Shown here in pieces: positions 1 through 6,739 of a stretch of 8,295 bases of DNA. The stretch comes from Nitrososphaerota archaeon (GTDB lineage Archaea; Thermoproteota; Nitrososphaeria; Nitrososphaerales; Nitrosopumilaceae), in the NCBI GenBank assembly GCA_030611185.1, contig JAUWQG010000038.1, forward strand, positions 1 through 8,295, in the 5' to 3' direction. Under the pieces are notes generated by a model, which was not told where the DNA came from, made no database searches, and worked only from the letters and a program-made list of their open reading frames with translations. A program made the position numbers and the translations under genes. Within the stretch, counting starts at the first letter, position 1. Every line of letters begins with the position of its first letter.

Positions 1-11
1 GGTTTAGAGAC

Positions 12-20
12 TAAAATATA
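12..20 (+). promoter_or_regulatory. Putative archaeal TATA box for the small membrane protein gene
   Basis: The A/T-only run TAAAATATA is centred about 27 bases before the ATG at 43. Archaeal transcription normally starts about 25 bases after the TATA centre, so the transcript would begin at or next to the start codon and be leaderless. No Shine-Dalgarno-like sequence lies between the box and the ATG, which fits. Assigned from position and composition only. Confidence 0.45.
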
Positions 21-42
21 CGCGTGATTTCTCACAGACGTA

Positions 43-231
43 ATGGAAATAGGAAATCTGGTTTTAGGTATTGGTTTAGTGATAATGGGGATAATTGTTG
101 TGTTTGTAGGGCATTATTTTAGTAAAAAAATTGGAATACTCCATGTAATGATTTACTTTATGGCATCATTTGTATTACTGACAGGAGTACTATTGCTTTT
201 TGCATATGACAAACCTTCTGTGTTTTACTAA
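43..231 (+). CDS. Small two-helix membrane protein, function unknown
   Basis: A 62-residue protein that is almost entirely hydrophobic. Two transmembrane segments are apparent, at about residues 5-24 and 34-54, separated by a short polar turn (HYFSKKIG) whose two lysines suggest that the loop is cytoplasmic. There is no cysteine, catalytic motif or recognisable domain, and I do not recognise the family. The ATG at 43 is supported by a TATA-like box about 27 bases upstream, giving a leaderless mRNA. The gene faces the next one (minus strand) with only 5 bp between stop codons. It reads as a genuine small gene because of its clean two-helix pattern and promoter spacing, but function cannot be assigned. 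Confidence 0.6.
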   Translation: MEIGNLVLGIGLVIMGIIVVFVGHYFSKKIGILHVMIYFMASFVLLTGVLLLFAYDKPSVFY

Positions 232-236
232 AAAAA
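230..236 (-). terminator. T-run terminator after the zinc-finger membrane protein gene
   Basis: On the minus strand seven consecutive T residues follow directly after the TAA stop (239-237). Oligo-T runs without a hairpin are the usual intrinsic termination signal in archaea. The run overlaps the stop codon of the convergent plus-strand gene, so the two transcripts would overlap at their 3' ends. Confidence 0.4.
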
Positions 237-602
237 TTATTTCATCAAAAACTTGTCAGGACTTGCAGAATGCTCTTTTATCATATGTTCCATAAACTCT
301 GATTCTATTTGTGATTTATAGGTACAAAGTGCACAATCAAAAATTTCCTGATGAACTATATTCTTGGCTTTTGATGCAGCTCGTGCTACAAGTATCGTCA
401 ACATCACTGCAAACGCTGTAACAATTAAAGCATAAACAATCATCGGACCTAAAGTTTCTGCCGATCCAAATGCATCTTTGAAAATTGCAGTGATTGCCTG
501 ATTCCAAGCCAAAGCTGCAACCAACCCAAATGCAGCAGTGATTAACACGGATAATTTATCTAAAATTTCAGTTTTTAATGGGGTTTTTGATTCATCTGCC
601 AT
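237..602 (-). CDS. DUF5654-type membrane protein with a C-terminal C2H2 zinc finger
   Basis: A 121-residue protein in two parts. Residues 1-80 match the neighbouring 83-residue paralogue without gaps (about 49 of 80 identical by hand count), including the conserved core FGLVAALAWNxAI. They form two predicted transmembrane helices, about 17-37 and 52-74. The basic stretch after helix 2 (ARAASKAKN) argues by the positive-inside rule for cytoplasmic N- and C-termini. Residues 88-112 form a compact zinc-binding motif C90-x2-C93-x12-H106-x4-H111, resembling a single C2H2 finger. The membrane part resembles DUF5654, a family of unknown function that I associate with thaumarchaea and relatives. The finger should face the cytoplasm, so the protein could tether a nucleic acid or a protein partner to the membrane; that is inference. 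The ATG at 602 gives an N-terminus (MADE) identical to the paralogue's, which supports the start. Confidence 0.75.
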   Translation of the reverse strand: MADESKTPLKTEILDKLSVLITAAFGLVAALAWNQAITAIFKDAFGSAETLGPMIVYALIVTAFAVMLTILVARAASKAKNIVHQEIFDCALCTYKSQIESEFMEHMIKEHSASPDKFLMK

Positions 603-644
603 AATTTATCTTTCTTTAGCTTTGGAAATTATCTGCGTCATTGT

Positions 645-655
645 TATTTTTAGTA
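645..655 (-). promoter_or_regulatory. Possible TATA box upstream of the zinc-finger membrane protein gene
   Basis: On the minus strand an A/T-rich segment (ACTAAAAATAA) lies about 43-53 bases before the ATG at 602, predicting a 5' leader of roughly 20 bases with no clear Shine-Dalgarno. The position is plausible but the surrounding DNA is AT-rich everywhere, so the assignment is weak. Confidence 0.3.
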
Positions 656-668
656 ATTTTATGATAGT

Positions 669-676
669 AAAAAAAA
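669..676 (-). terminator. T8 terminator downstream of the 83-residue DUF5654 paralogue
   Basis: On the minus strand eight consecutive T residues occur about 43 bases after the stop codon, preceded by a GC-richer patch (ACCGAGGGG). This looks like an archaeal oligo-T terminator. It would let the upstream paralogue be transcribed separately from the zinc-finger gene. Confidence 0.5.
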
Positions 677-718
677 TACCCCTCGGTGATTAAATTCGAT
701 AATAAAGAAATCATGAGG

Positions 719-970
719 TTATTTGTTTGCTTTTGCGTTTGCTGCAGCTCTTGCAACTACTATAGTTAGAATTATTGCCACTATTGTAACTGCTATTGCA
801 TAAATTAGCATGGGACCTATTGCATCTTCAGCTCCAAAGATTTCCCTGAATACTGCTTTGATTGCTTCGTTCCATGCCAAAGCTGCGACTAAACCAAATG
901 CAGCAGTTACTAATGCTGCTATTTTGTCCAATACTTCCACTTTGAGTGGAACTGGTGCTTCATCGGCCAT
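719..970 (-). CDS. DUF5654-type small membrane protein (no zinc finger)
   Basis: An 83-residue protein with two predicted transmembrane helices (about residues 17-37 and 52-74) and a conserved core FGLVAALAWNEAI. It is a paralogue of the downstream 121-residue protein (about 61% identical over the first 80 residues by hand count), but it stops just after the second helix at a lysine-rich tail, where the other continues into a zinc finger. The family resembles DUF5654, whose function is unknown. The ATG at 970 is favoured because both paralogues begin MADE, and because a strong TATA-like box lies about 33 bases upstream, leaving only a few bases of leader. A T8 run follows the gene, so it probably forms its own transcript. 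Confidence 0.75.
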   Translation of the reverse strand: MADEAPVPLKVEVLDKIAALVTAAFGLVAALAWNEAIKAVFREIFGAEDAIGPMLIYAIAVTIVAIILTIVVARAAANAKANK

Positions 971-997
971 TAAATGAAGGCCCTAAATCCTACCATT

Positions 998-1013
998 AAA
1001 ATATTTTTAAAAA
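998..1013 (-). promoter_or_regulatory. TATA box for the 83-residue DUF5654 gene
   Basis: A 16-base A/T-only block, on the minus strand ATTTTTAAAAATATTT, is centred about 35 bases before the ATG at 970. Initiation about 25 bases downstream would leave a leader of under 12 bases, too short for a normal Shine-Dalgarno, and none is seen. This is the most convincing TATA element in the window. Confidence 0.55.
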
Positions 1014-1118
1014 TAGGAGAACCTAACCTCGTAAAATATGAGATAATAGGCACAAATTTAATTCCAAAATTGGGAAGTTAAAAAAATCATAATTCATTTG
1101 TCAATATTTAGCATAACC

Positions 1119-1131
1119 TAAAGATTTTATT
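1119..1131 (+). promoter_or_regulatory. Putative TATA box for the nurA-herA-mre11-rad50 operon
   Basis: The segment GATTTTATT, preceded by an A-rich, BRE-like patch, lies 22-30 bases before the GTG at 1152. This spacing predicts transcription starting at or next to the GTG, that is, a leaderless first gene. If the ATG at 1182 were used instead, the leader would be about 30 bases and would show no Shine-Dalgarno. No other promoter is obvious between the four genes, so this is the likely operon promoter. Confidence 0.4.
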
Positions 1132-1151
1132 CAAAAAAACTAACTGTTTTT

Positions 1152-1988
1152 GTGCTCAACACTGTCTACAAAGACGCCATAATGAATAGAGACAAGATGC
1201 TCTCGATCCTCAGAGGGCCAAAATTTGAGCAAATTCTCCAAAAAGCCAGAGAAAACTGGGTAGAATACCAGCCTACAAAATATGAATCAGTTATCGCAGG
1301 GATTGATTCAAGTTTTAACAATACAAAGTTTCAGGGAATAGAATTATGGGCAGCAACTGCAGTATCGATAAAATCTGATGGAGAGATACTAGTAGATTTA
1401 CATGAATCTGGACTGGGTTCAGACATAGATATTTCAAGAATTGCAAGTAAAATGGAGATAGATGCTTGTGAAAAAACAGTTGATGAAGTAGATTTGGTTT
1501 TAATGGATGGTTCTCTTCACTCTCAATTTATGACGAGACAAGCGACATTAGATGCTTTGGTGGTAAAAGCTATGAAAAAGAAAAACAATGTTATTTTTAT
1601 TGCAAAGACATCAAATACAAAAAAACAGTTTGAAAAGTTTGGATCCCTTGCAGGGGATATTTTTTATTACAATCATGTAACTAATTCACCTGGATTTTCT
1701 AAATTATTTGTCGAAAAAAAATACAGCCAAGACAAAATAATCTCGTCCACATTTGTAAGATTAAGTGAATCAACACCAATCATAAAATTAGAATTTTTAG
1801 GAGTAAACCATTCAGATGATGAAATAAAGTCAGTATTGAATAAACTATACAAAAATAGTGTTGGAGGATATCCATATGCACTAAAACTTGCTCATAATAA
1901 CTGTAAAATATCCGACAAAGAACTTGCAAAGATGGTAAGTCTTTTGGGATTGAGTAATGAAATTGGTTCAAGGGAGGTCTTAGGATGA
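1152..1988 (+). CDS. nurA: NurA 5'-3' nuclease (DNA end resection)
   Basis: NurA is the nuclease that partners with the HerA translocase to degrade the 5' strand at DNA double-strand breaks after Mre11-Rad50 processing. The 278-residue product shows the NurA fold signatures: D52 in the strand motif AGIDSSF, E102 in KMEIDACE and D119 in LMDGSL as likely metal ligands, K152 in IAKTS, and the conserved C-terminal H248 in YPYALKLAH. It is somewhat shorter than the crenarchaeal and euryarchaeal proteins but contains every motif. The GTG start is preferred over the ATG at 1182 because residues 1-11 extend the amphipathic N-terminal helix typical of the family and because the TATA-like element sits 22-30 bases upstream. 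It overlaps herA by four bases (ATGA). Function is confident from motifs plus the herA-mre11-rad50 neighbours. Confidence 0.9.
   Translation: MLNTVYKDAIMNRDKMLSILRGPKFEQILQKARENWVEYQPTKYESVIAGIDSSFNNTKFQGIELWAATAVSIKSDGEILVDLHESGLGSDIDISRIASKMEIDACEKTVDEVDLVLMDGSLHSQFMTRQATLDALVVKAMKKKNNVIFIAKTSNTKKQFEKFGSLAGDIFYYNHVTNSPGFSKLFVEKKYSQDKIISSTFVRLSESTPIIKLEFLGVNHSDDEIKSVLNKLYKNSVGGYPYALKLAHNNCKISDKELAKMVSLLGLSNEIGSREVLG
1973..1978 (+). promoter_or_regulatory. Strong Shine-Dalgarno for herA
   Basis: GGAGGT lies inside the 3' end of nurA, six bases before the herA ATG at 1985. It is nearly a full anti-Shine-Dalgarno match and decides the herA start. Together with the ATGA overlap, it indicates re-initiation coupled to nurA translation, unlike the apparently leaderless first gene. 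Confidence 0.8.
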
Positions 1989-3517
1989 GTTTGGGTTATG
2001 TGATCGGAGAATCAAAACCAACGTTTGTAACTGCTCTAACTTCAAGAGCTCTATCTGTGGGAGAATATATCACAATAGATACAGAGGAAGGAAAAATACT
2101 TGGCCTAGTTGAAAAATCAAAAATATCAAGTGCTGCATTTGCAGATGTTAGAAATTTTGATGAGGCTGCAGAAAGTACTGAAATTGCAGAGATTAACAAA
2201 AGAGACAAAACCTTTACTGCAAATATTGGAATTTTAGGATTTTTAGATAAATTACAAAAAGGGCAGTCAATAATTCCAGCAATCCCTCCCATCCCAGGCA
2301 CAGAAATCTCACAACCAACAAAACAAGAACTAGAGGCAATATTTAGCTCTACAAAAGAAGGATGGGTAAAAATTGGAAATCTTTTAAGGAATAAAACAAT
2401 TGAAGCCAAGATCAATTTAGATAAAATAGTATCAAGACATTTGGGCATTTTAGCAATGACCGGGATGGGGAAAAGTAATCTTGTTTCTCTAATTGCAAAA
2501 CAAATTGGTAAGCTCAAGGGAACTGTAATTATTTTTGATTATCATAATGATTACACCTCACTTAATATTCCGCGAGTTAATGTAGTTGATGCAAAAATAA
2601 ATCCAAGATTATTAGATTCAGATCAATTATCAGAAGTATTAGAAATAAGGGATGGTGCAAACGTACAGCAAAGAGTTTTACGCATGGCATTTACAAAAAA
2701 TGTTAAAGAATCAAAAGAATTTTGGAGCAAGCTAGAAAATGAATTAGAATTTATTGTAAATTCTGAAGACAAGAAATTAAAAGAAATAAGAACATCAGCT
2801 TTTAGAGTACAAGACATTGTTGAAGAATCTCAGAGAAGGTTTGAAGATATCTTAGATCCAGATATGGGCGACCCCATTAGCTTTATAAAAGAAGGCAAGA
2901 TTAACATTTTAAATATTTCAGAGTTATCAGAAAAGCAAGCTAATGTAGCATTGGCTTTTTACTTGCAACAATTACTCAAAGATAGAAAAGATGCAAGCAT
3001 GGCAAAACATGGAAGAACAAAAAGAGAAAGAAATTACAGATTTCATTCACCATTATTTGTCATTATTGAAGAAGCCCATGTTTTTATTCCAAAAGATCAT
3101 GACACTAGCGCCAAATACTGGGCAGCTAAAATAGCAAGAGAGGGAAGAAAGTTTGGATTAGGTCTCGGAATTGTCTCTCAAAGACCTCGAAGTGTAGACC
3201 TTAATGTCCTTAGTCAGATGGGCTCATTTGCAATAATGAAGATAATTCAAGAAGATGATCAGCGCCAAATTGCCTCAGCAACTGAGGCTACCAGTCGTGA
3301 ATTAATTTCCCAGTTAACCTCTCTTAACGTTGGGGATGCAGTTCTTGTAGGCCAGTGGACCAATTTACCTTCTTTAGTTCATGTTGATGAAGTCAAAGAG
3401 AAAATCATGGGTTCTGATCAGAGTGCCGTAGATGCATGGGCAAATGCTGAAAAAATGAACGAGATAGCTGTAGAATCAACTCAAGGATTGATTCAAAAAG
3501 ATTTGTTATTGGATTAA
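1985..3517 (+). CDS. herA: HerA hexameric DNA translocase/helicase
   Basis: HerA is the FtsK/VirB4-like hexameric ATPase that pumps DNA into the NurA nuclease during end resection. The 510-residue product has an N-terminal beta-rich HAS-barrel region (about 1-95) that should contact NurA. A RecA-like ATPase core follows: Walker A MTGMGKSN (158-165, K163), the DYHNDY motif (185-190) matching the family's D-x-H-G-E-Y element, Walker B LFVIIEEAH (357-365, E362/E363), a likely arginine finger in IAREGRKFG (383-391), and SQRP (398-401). The length is usual for archaeal HerA. The first glycine of the Walker A consensus is replaced by A157, a mild deviation. The ATG is fixed by a strong Shine-Dalgarno and a four-base overlap with nurA; the stop codon directly abuts the mre11 ATG. 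The identification is secure. Confidence 0.94.
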   Translation: MSLGYVIGESKPTFVTALTSRALSVGEYITIDTEEGKILGLVEKSKISSAAFADVRNFDEAAESTEIAEINKRDKTFTANIGILGFLDKLQKGQSIIPAIPPIPGTEISQPTKQELEAIFSSTKEGWVKIGNLLRNKTIEAKINLDKIVSRHLGILAMTGMGKSNLVSLIAKQIGKLKGTVIIFDYHNDYTSLNIPRVNVVDAKINPRLLDSDQLSEVLEIRDGANVQQRVLRMAFTKNVKESKEFWSKLENELEFIVNSEDKKLKEIRTSAFRVQDIVEESQRRFEDILDPDMGDPISFIKEGKINILNISELSEKQANVALAFYLQQLLKDRKDASMAKHGRTKRERNYRFHSPLFVIIEEAHVFIPKDHDTSAKYWAAKIAREGRKFGLGLGIVSQRPRSVDLNVLSQMGSFAIMKIIQEDDQRQIASATEATSRELISQLTSLNVGDAVLVGQWTNLPSLVHVDEVKEKIMGSDQSAVDAWANAEKMNEIAVESTQGLIQKDLLLD

Positions 3518-4660
3518 ATGTTATTTTCACATATTTCAGATATGCATTTGGGATTAGTACAATACGCCTCAGAAGAGCGAGAGCAGGATGTGTATCTTGC
3601 CTTTAACGAATCTATAGACACATCGATAAAAGATCATGTTGATTTTGTAATTTTTGCTGGAGATATTTTTAATGTTCCAAATCCTAGTGGGACGGCAATA
3701 GTTCAAATGGGAAACGCGCTAAAAAGATTAAAACAAAATAACATAGATTCTTTTTTTATTTTAGGAGAACATGATATTAGTAGAGTTCGTTCAACACCCA
3801 TTCCATATGTATATCATAACCTTGAATTTTCAAAATATATTGGGCAAGGAACACCAATTGAATACAAAGGCATACTTTTAGCAGGGTTTGATAAAATAAG
3901 AAAAACTGAAATTTCACAATTCGAAGAAAAATTTGCCCAAGTAGATAAAATAGCTAACGAACACACAGGTCATAAAATTTTGGTGCTTCATCAGGGGATT
4001 ACGGAATTTAACAAATTTGCAGGCGAATTACAATCAACTGATCTTCCAAAAAATTTTACATATTATGCTATGGGGCATCTTCATGATACAGATATTAAAA
4101 ATTTTAATCATCTAAAAGGACCAATTGCATATCCAGGCTCCATTGAACTTACCACAAGTGAAGGAATCAAGGAAGCAAAGAAAGGTTTCTTTGAAGTTGA
4201 TATTTCACAAAAAGAAGCAACACCTAATTGGATTCAATTGGATACAAGACCACAGTTTTCATTAAAAACGGACTTTACAGAAATGACAAAAACAGTAGAT
4301 GAGATGTTAGAAAAAATATCTACGTCAATAAGGAAGCCCATAGTAGAGATAAAAATACACGGGGAGAATATAGAAACAGACCAAATTCAAGCACAAATGA
4401 GTAGACTCCAGGCTCAAACACTTAGATATTTTTGGAGAATTATCTCCAAAGAGAGTTTAGATTCATCCGTATTTCTAGAAAGGCCAAATGCTATCGATGA
4501 TGAAATGCTTAGACTATCAACAGATTCTACAGGTTCAGAGCAATTAGCCAATTTTGCAATAAAAGAACTACTTCCTCCTTTGGCGATAAATCAGATTAAA
4601 GAAGCAACAAATGTGATTTTAGAAAATTTTGAAATTTTTAAGAAGGAGAAAACAAAATGA
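3518..4660 (+). CDS. mre11: Mre11 double-strand break nuclease
   Basis: Mre11 is the Mn-dependent nuclease of the Mre11-Rad50 complex, which detects and opens DNA ends. The 380-residue protein carries the calcineurin-like phosphoesterase motifs in order: ISDMHLG (D8, H10), FAGDIF (D49), LGEHD (E84, catalytic H85), LHQG (H158) and MGHLH (H187, H189), then YPGSIE (205-210). The residue numbers match those of the well-studied Pyrococcus enzyme closely for the first four motifs. The usual metal-binding Asn of GNHD is Glu here. After the nuclease core (about 1-235) come a capping domain (about 240-325) and a C-terminal helical region (about 338-376) that should bind the base of the Rad50 coiled coil. 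The ATG follows the herA stop with no gap and has no Shine-Dalgarno, so translation probably depends on coupling. It overlaps rad50 by four bases. Confidence 0.93.
   Translation: MLFSHISDMHLGLVQYASEEREQDVYLAFNESIDTSIKDHVDFVIFAGDIFNVPNPSGTAIVQMGNALKRLKQNNIDSFFILGEHDISRVRSTPIPYVYHNLEFSKYIGQGTPIEYKGILLAGFDKIRKTEISQFEEKFAQVDKIANEHTGHKILVLHQGITEFNKFAGELQSTDLPKNFTYYAMGHLHDTDIKNFNHLKGPIAYPGSIELTTSEGIKEAKKGFFEVDISQKEATPNWIQLDTRPQFSLKTDFTEMTKTVDEMLEKISTSIRKPIVEIKIHGENIETDQIQAQMSRLQAQTLRYFWRIISKESLDSSVFLERPNAIDDEMLRLSTDSTGSEQLANFAIKELLPPLAINQIKEATNVILENFEIFKKEKTK
4643..4648 (+). promoter_or_regulatory. Shine-Dalgarno for rad50
   Basis: AAGGAG lies eight bases before the rad50 ATG at 4657, inside the last codons of mre11. 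It supports this start and suggests that rad50 gets its own ribosome loading as well as coupling through the ATGA overlap. Confidence 0.65.
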
Positions 4661-6735
4661 TAACGTCAATAGAATTAGGAGATTTTCTATCACACTCTGA
4701 AACAAAGCTAGGGTTTGAAAATGGTGTTACAGTTTTTGTAGGACATAATGGTGCAGGCAAATCAAGCATAATTGATGCTTTAACTTTTGCCTTATTTGGG
4801 CAACATACAAGAAAATCAAATAAGGGGTTGATAAAACGTGGTTCCACACAAGGATTTTCAAAAGTAGAGTTTGAAGTTAATGAGAAGCAATACCAAGCTG
4901 TTAGAAAGATTGATAGTAAAGGAACTCTAGCTGCAAAACTCTCTGAAAAAATCAATGGAGAGATAAAAGAAATTGCAGCAGGAGAAAGAAAACAGTTTGG
5001 CGAATCAATGACACATGAAGTTGAAAAAATAATTGGTTTGGATTTTGAAAAATTAAAAATTGCATCCATTGTTCAACAAGGAGAACTTAATTCCATAATC
5101 AAAGCAAAACCAAAGGAATTCAAAGAATTACTTAATGCGATAATAGGCATCGATAAGCTAGATGTTGCCTCAAACTCTATGAAAGAAGTGATTAAAGATT
5201 TTCGAGAAAAAATACGACAAGATATTGGATATGATGACTCCCATCTTGAACTTTTGGTAAGAGACTTGGAAAAAAATCAAACAGATCTTGAAGAAGCAAG
5301 ACCAAAAAAAGATCAATTAACACAAGAACACAAAAAACTTTTGCAAGAAATTACAAATTTACGAAAAAAAATAGATGAAGATGCGACAAAAATCGACAAA
5401 ATAAAACAACTCGAATTAAGAAAGCATGAACTGCAGTCATATGCCATAGAAGCAGTTAGAGAAATTCAGCAAGAAATAGCTGAAAATGAGCGTAAAATTC
5501 GAGATTGTGAAGGATGTTTTCAAGATGTAGGAATAAAAAAGGATTTAGAATCTAAAATTGGAAAGGTGGAATTAGCATTAGATGGAGCTTATAAAAAAAT
5601 TCAAGATCTTTCTAACAAAGTAGCATCTCTTAAAGAAAAACAGATTCTTGCGGGAAAACTTCAGTTAAAGGATAACAAATGTCCAGTATGCGATTCAGAG
5701 GTTGAGAAACTTAATCCATTATTTCAAGAAGAGCATCTAAGGGAAGAACTTGTTTCTATTAAAGAGCAAATGGATTCTACTACAAAAGAACAAGAAATGT
5801 ATAATAAGAAAAAAGTAGAGTTTAAGCAAAAATTACAAAATGCAAGAGACGCAGAAGCCACATTGAAAGCTCACTCAATTAGAAATGAGGAAGAATTAAA
5901 AAAAATTAAAGAAGAAATCCAAGTGAAAAAAACAAACGTTCAAAAAATTCCTGCAACGACCAAAGATAATCTTTTGGAGATTGCTCAAATTGATTCACAT
6001 GCAAAAATAATTTTTGAGAATATTTTAAAATTGGAAGTAGAAACCAAAGGATTTGACGAAAATGAATTTGTACACCTAAAAAATTCTATTAATGAAAAAC
6101 AAACCAAGCTTTCACAATTGGATCAAATGCTTGGAGGTATTATGGAGATAATTTCAAAAAATGAAAATCAAATAAAAATAATTCAAAAGGCCATAATTGA
6201 ATTAAAAATAGTAAAAGAATACATGGAACAGCTAGATTCTATTCAATCAAACATTTTCAGCAGAGATGGTCCCGTTGCCACTAGTCTTAGATCATGGGCA
6301 TTAAATACAATTTCAACAAAATCATCAGAATACCTTACTTTACTTAACACAAAAATTCAAAGAATACAATTATCAGAAAAAGCAAGGGATATCAGCATTA
6401 CATGTCATTCTAAAAAAGAGACACTGGATTTGGAATCTTTGAGTGGAGGAGAGCAAGTGAGTGTTGCTTTAGCCTTAAGACTAGGCATGGCTAAACTATT
6501 GGGCGCATCAAATCTTAATTTGATGATACTTGATGAACCTACAACTCATCTTGATGCTGAAAGAAAAAAATCACTAGTAGAAGTCTTAGCACAATTATCA
6601 AATATTTCAAATTCTGAAACCCCAATGCAGTTTATCATAATTACACATGATACAGAAATATTCGAGGATTCATCTGTTGAAAAAATATATAAATTCGAAT
6701 CAGCAGAAAAAGGAACTTTAGTTACAGCATTGTAG
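4657..6735 (+). CDS. rad50: Rad50 SMC-like ATPase, short-armed
   Basis: Rad50 is the ATPase that clamps DNA ends and controls Mre11. In the 692-residue product the N-terminal lobe has Walker A GHNGAGKSS (29-37) and a Q-loop IVQQGEL (138-144). A long charged coiled coil runs from about 170 to 530, interrupted by the zinc hook KCPVC (C342, C345) near its middle, where two Rad50 molecules join through one zinc ion. The C-terminal lobe has the signature LSGGEQ (595-600), Walker B LMILDEP (622-628; D626, E627), the D-loop HLD (631-633) and the switch histidine H664 in IITHD. At 692 residues it is well short of the roughly 850-900 usual in model archaea, with all the loss in the arms; head and hook are intact, so it is not a broken gene. 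A second CxxC (C284, C287) lies before the hook. The start is set by the mre11 overlap and an AAGGAG. Confidence 0.94.
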   Translation: MITSIELGDFLSHSETKLGFENGVTVFVGHNGAGKSSIIDALTFALFGQHTRKSNKGLIKRGSTQGFSKVEFEVNEKQYQAVRKIDSKGTLAAKLSEKINGEIKEIAAGERKQFGESMTHEVEKIIGLDFEKLKIASIVQQGELNSIIKAKPKEFKELLNAIIGIDKLDVASNSMKEVIKDFREKIRQDIGYDDSHLELLVRDLEKNQTDLEEARPKKDQLTQEHKKLLQEITNLRKKIDEDATKIDKIKQLELRKHELQSYAIEAVREIQQEIAENERKIRDCEGCFQDVGIKKDLESKIGKVELALDGAYKKIQDLSNKVASLKEKQILAGKLQLKDNKCPVCDSEVEKLNPLFQEEHLREELVSIKEQMDSTTKEQEMYNKKKVEFKQKLQNARDAEATLKAHSIRNEEELKKIKEEIQVKKTNVQKIPATTKDNLLEIAQIDSHAKIIFENILKLEVETKGFDENEFVHLKNSINEKQTKLSQLDQMLGGIMEIISKNENQIKIIQKAIIELKIVKEYMEQLDSIQSNIFSRDGPVATSLRSWALNTISTKSSEYLTLLNTKIQRIQLSEKARDISITCHSKKETLDLESLSGGEQVSVALALRLGMAKLLGASNLNLMILDEPTTHLDAERKKSLVEVLAQLSNISNSETPMQFIIITHDTEIFEDSSVEKIYKFESAEKGTLVTAL

Positions 6736-6739
6736 ATGT

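Noticed and set aside
1996..2517. 173-codon open frame antisense to herA
   Set aside because: It lies entirely inside a well-supported herA gene, and its translation is Ser/Phe/Ile-rich with no domain, typical of a reverse-frame shadow.
4638..5069. 143-codon open frame antisense to the mre11/rad50 junction
   Set aside because: It overlaps the Walker A region of rad50 and has shadow-like composition and no ribosome-binding or promoter signal.
4657..6735. rad50 as a truncated or deleted pseudogene because of its short length
   Set aside because: Walker A, Q-loop, zinc hook, signature, Walker B and switch histidine are all intact and in order; only the coil arms are short.
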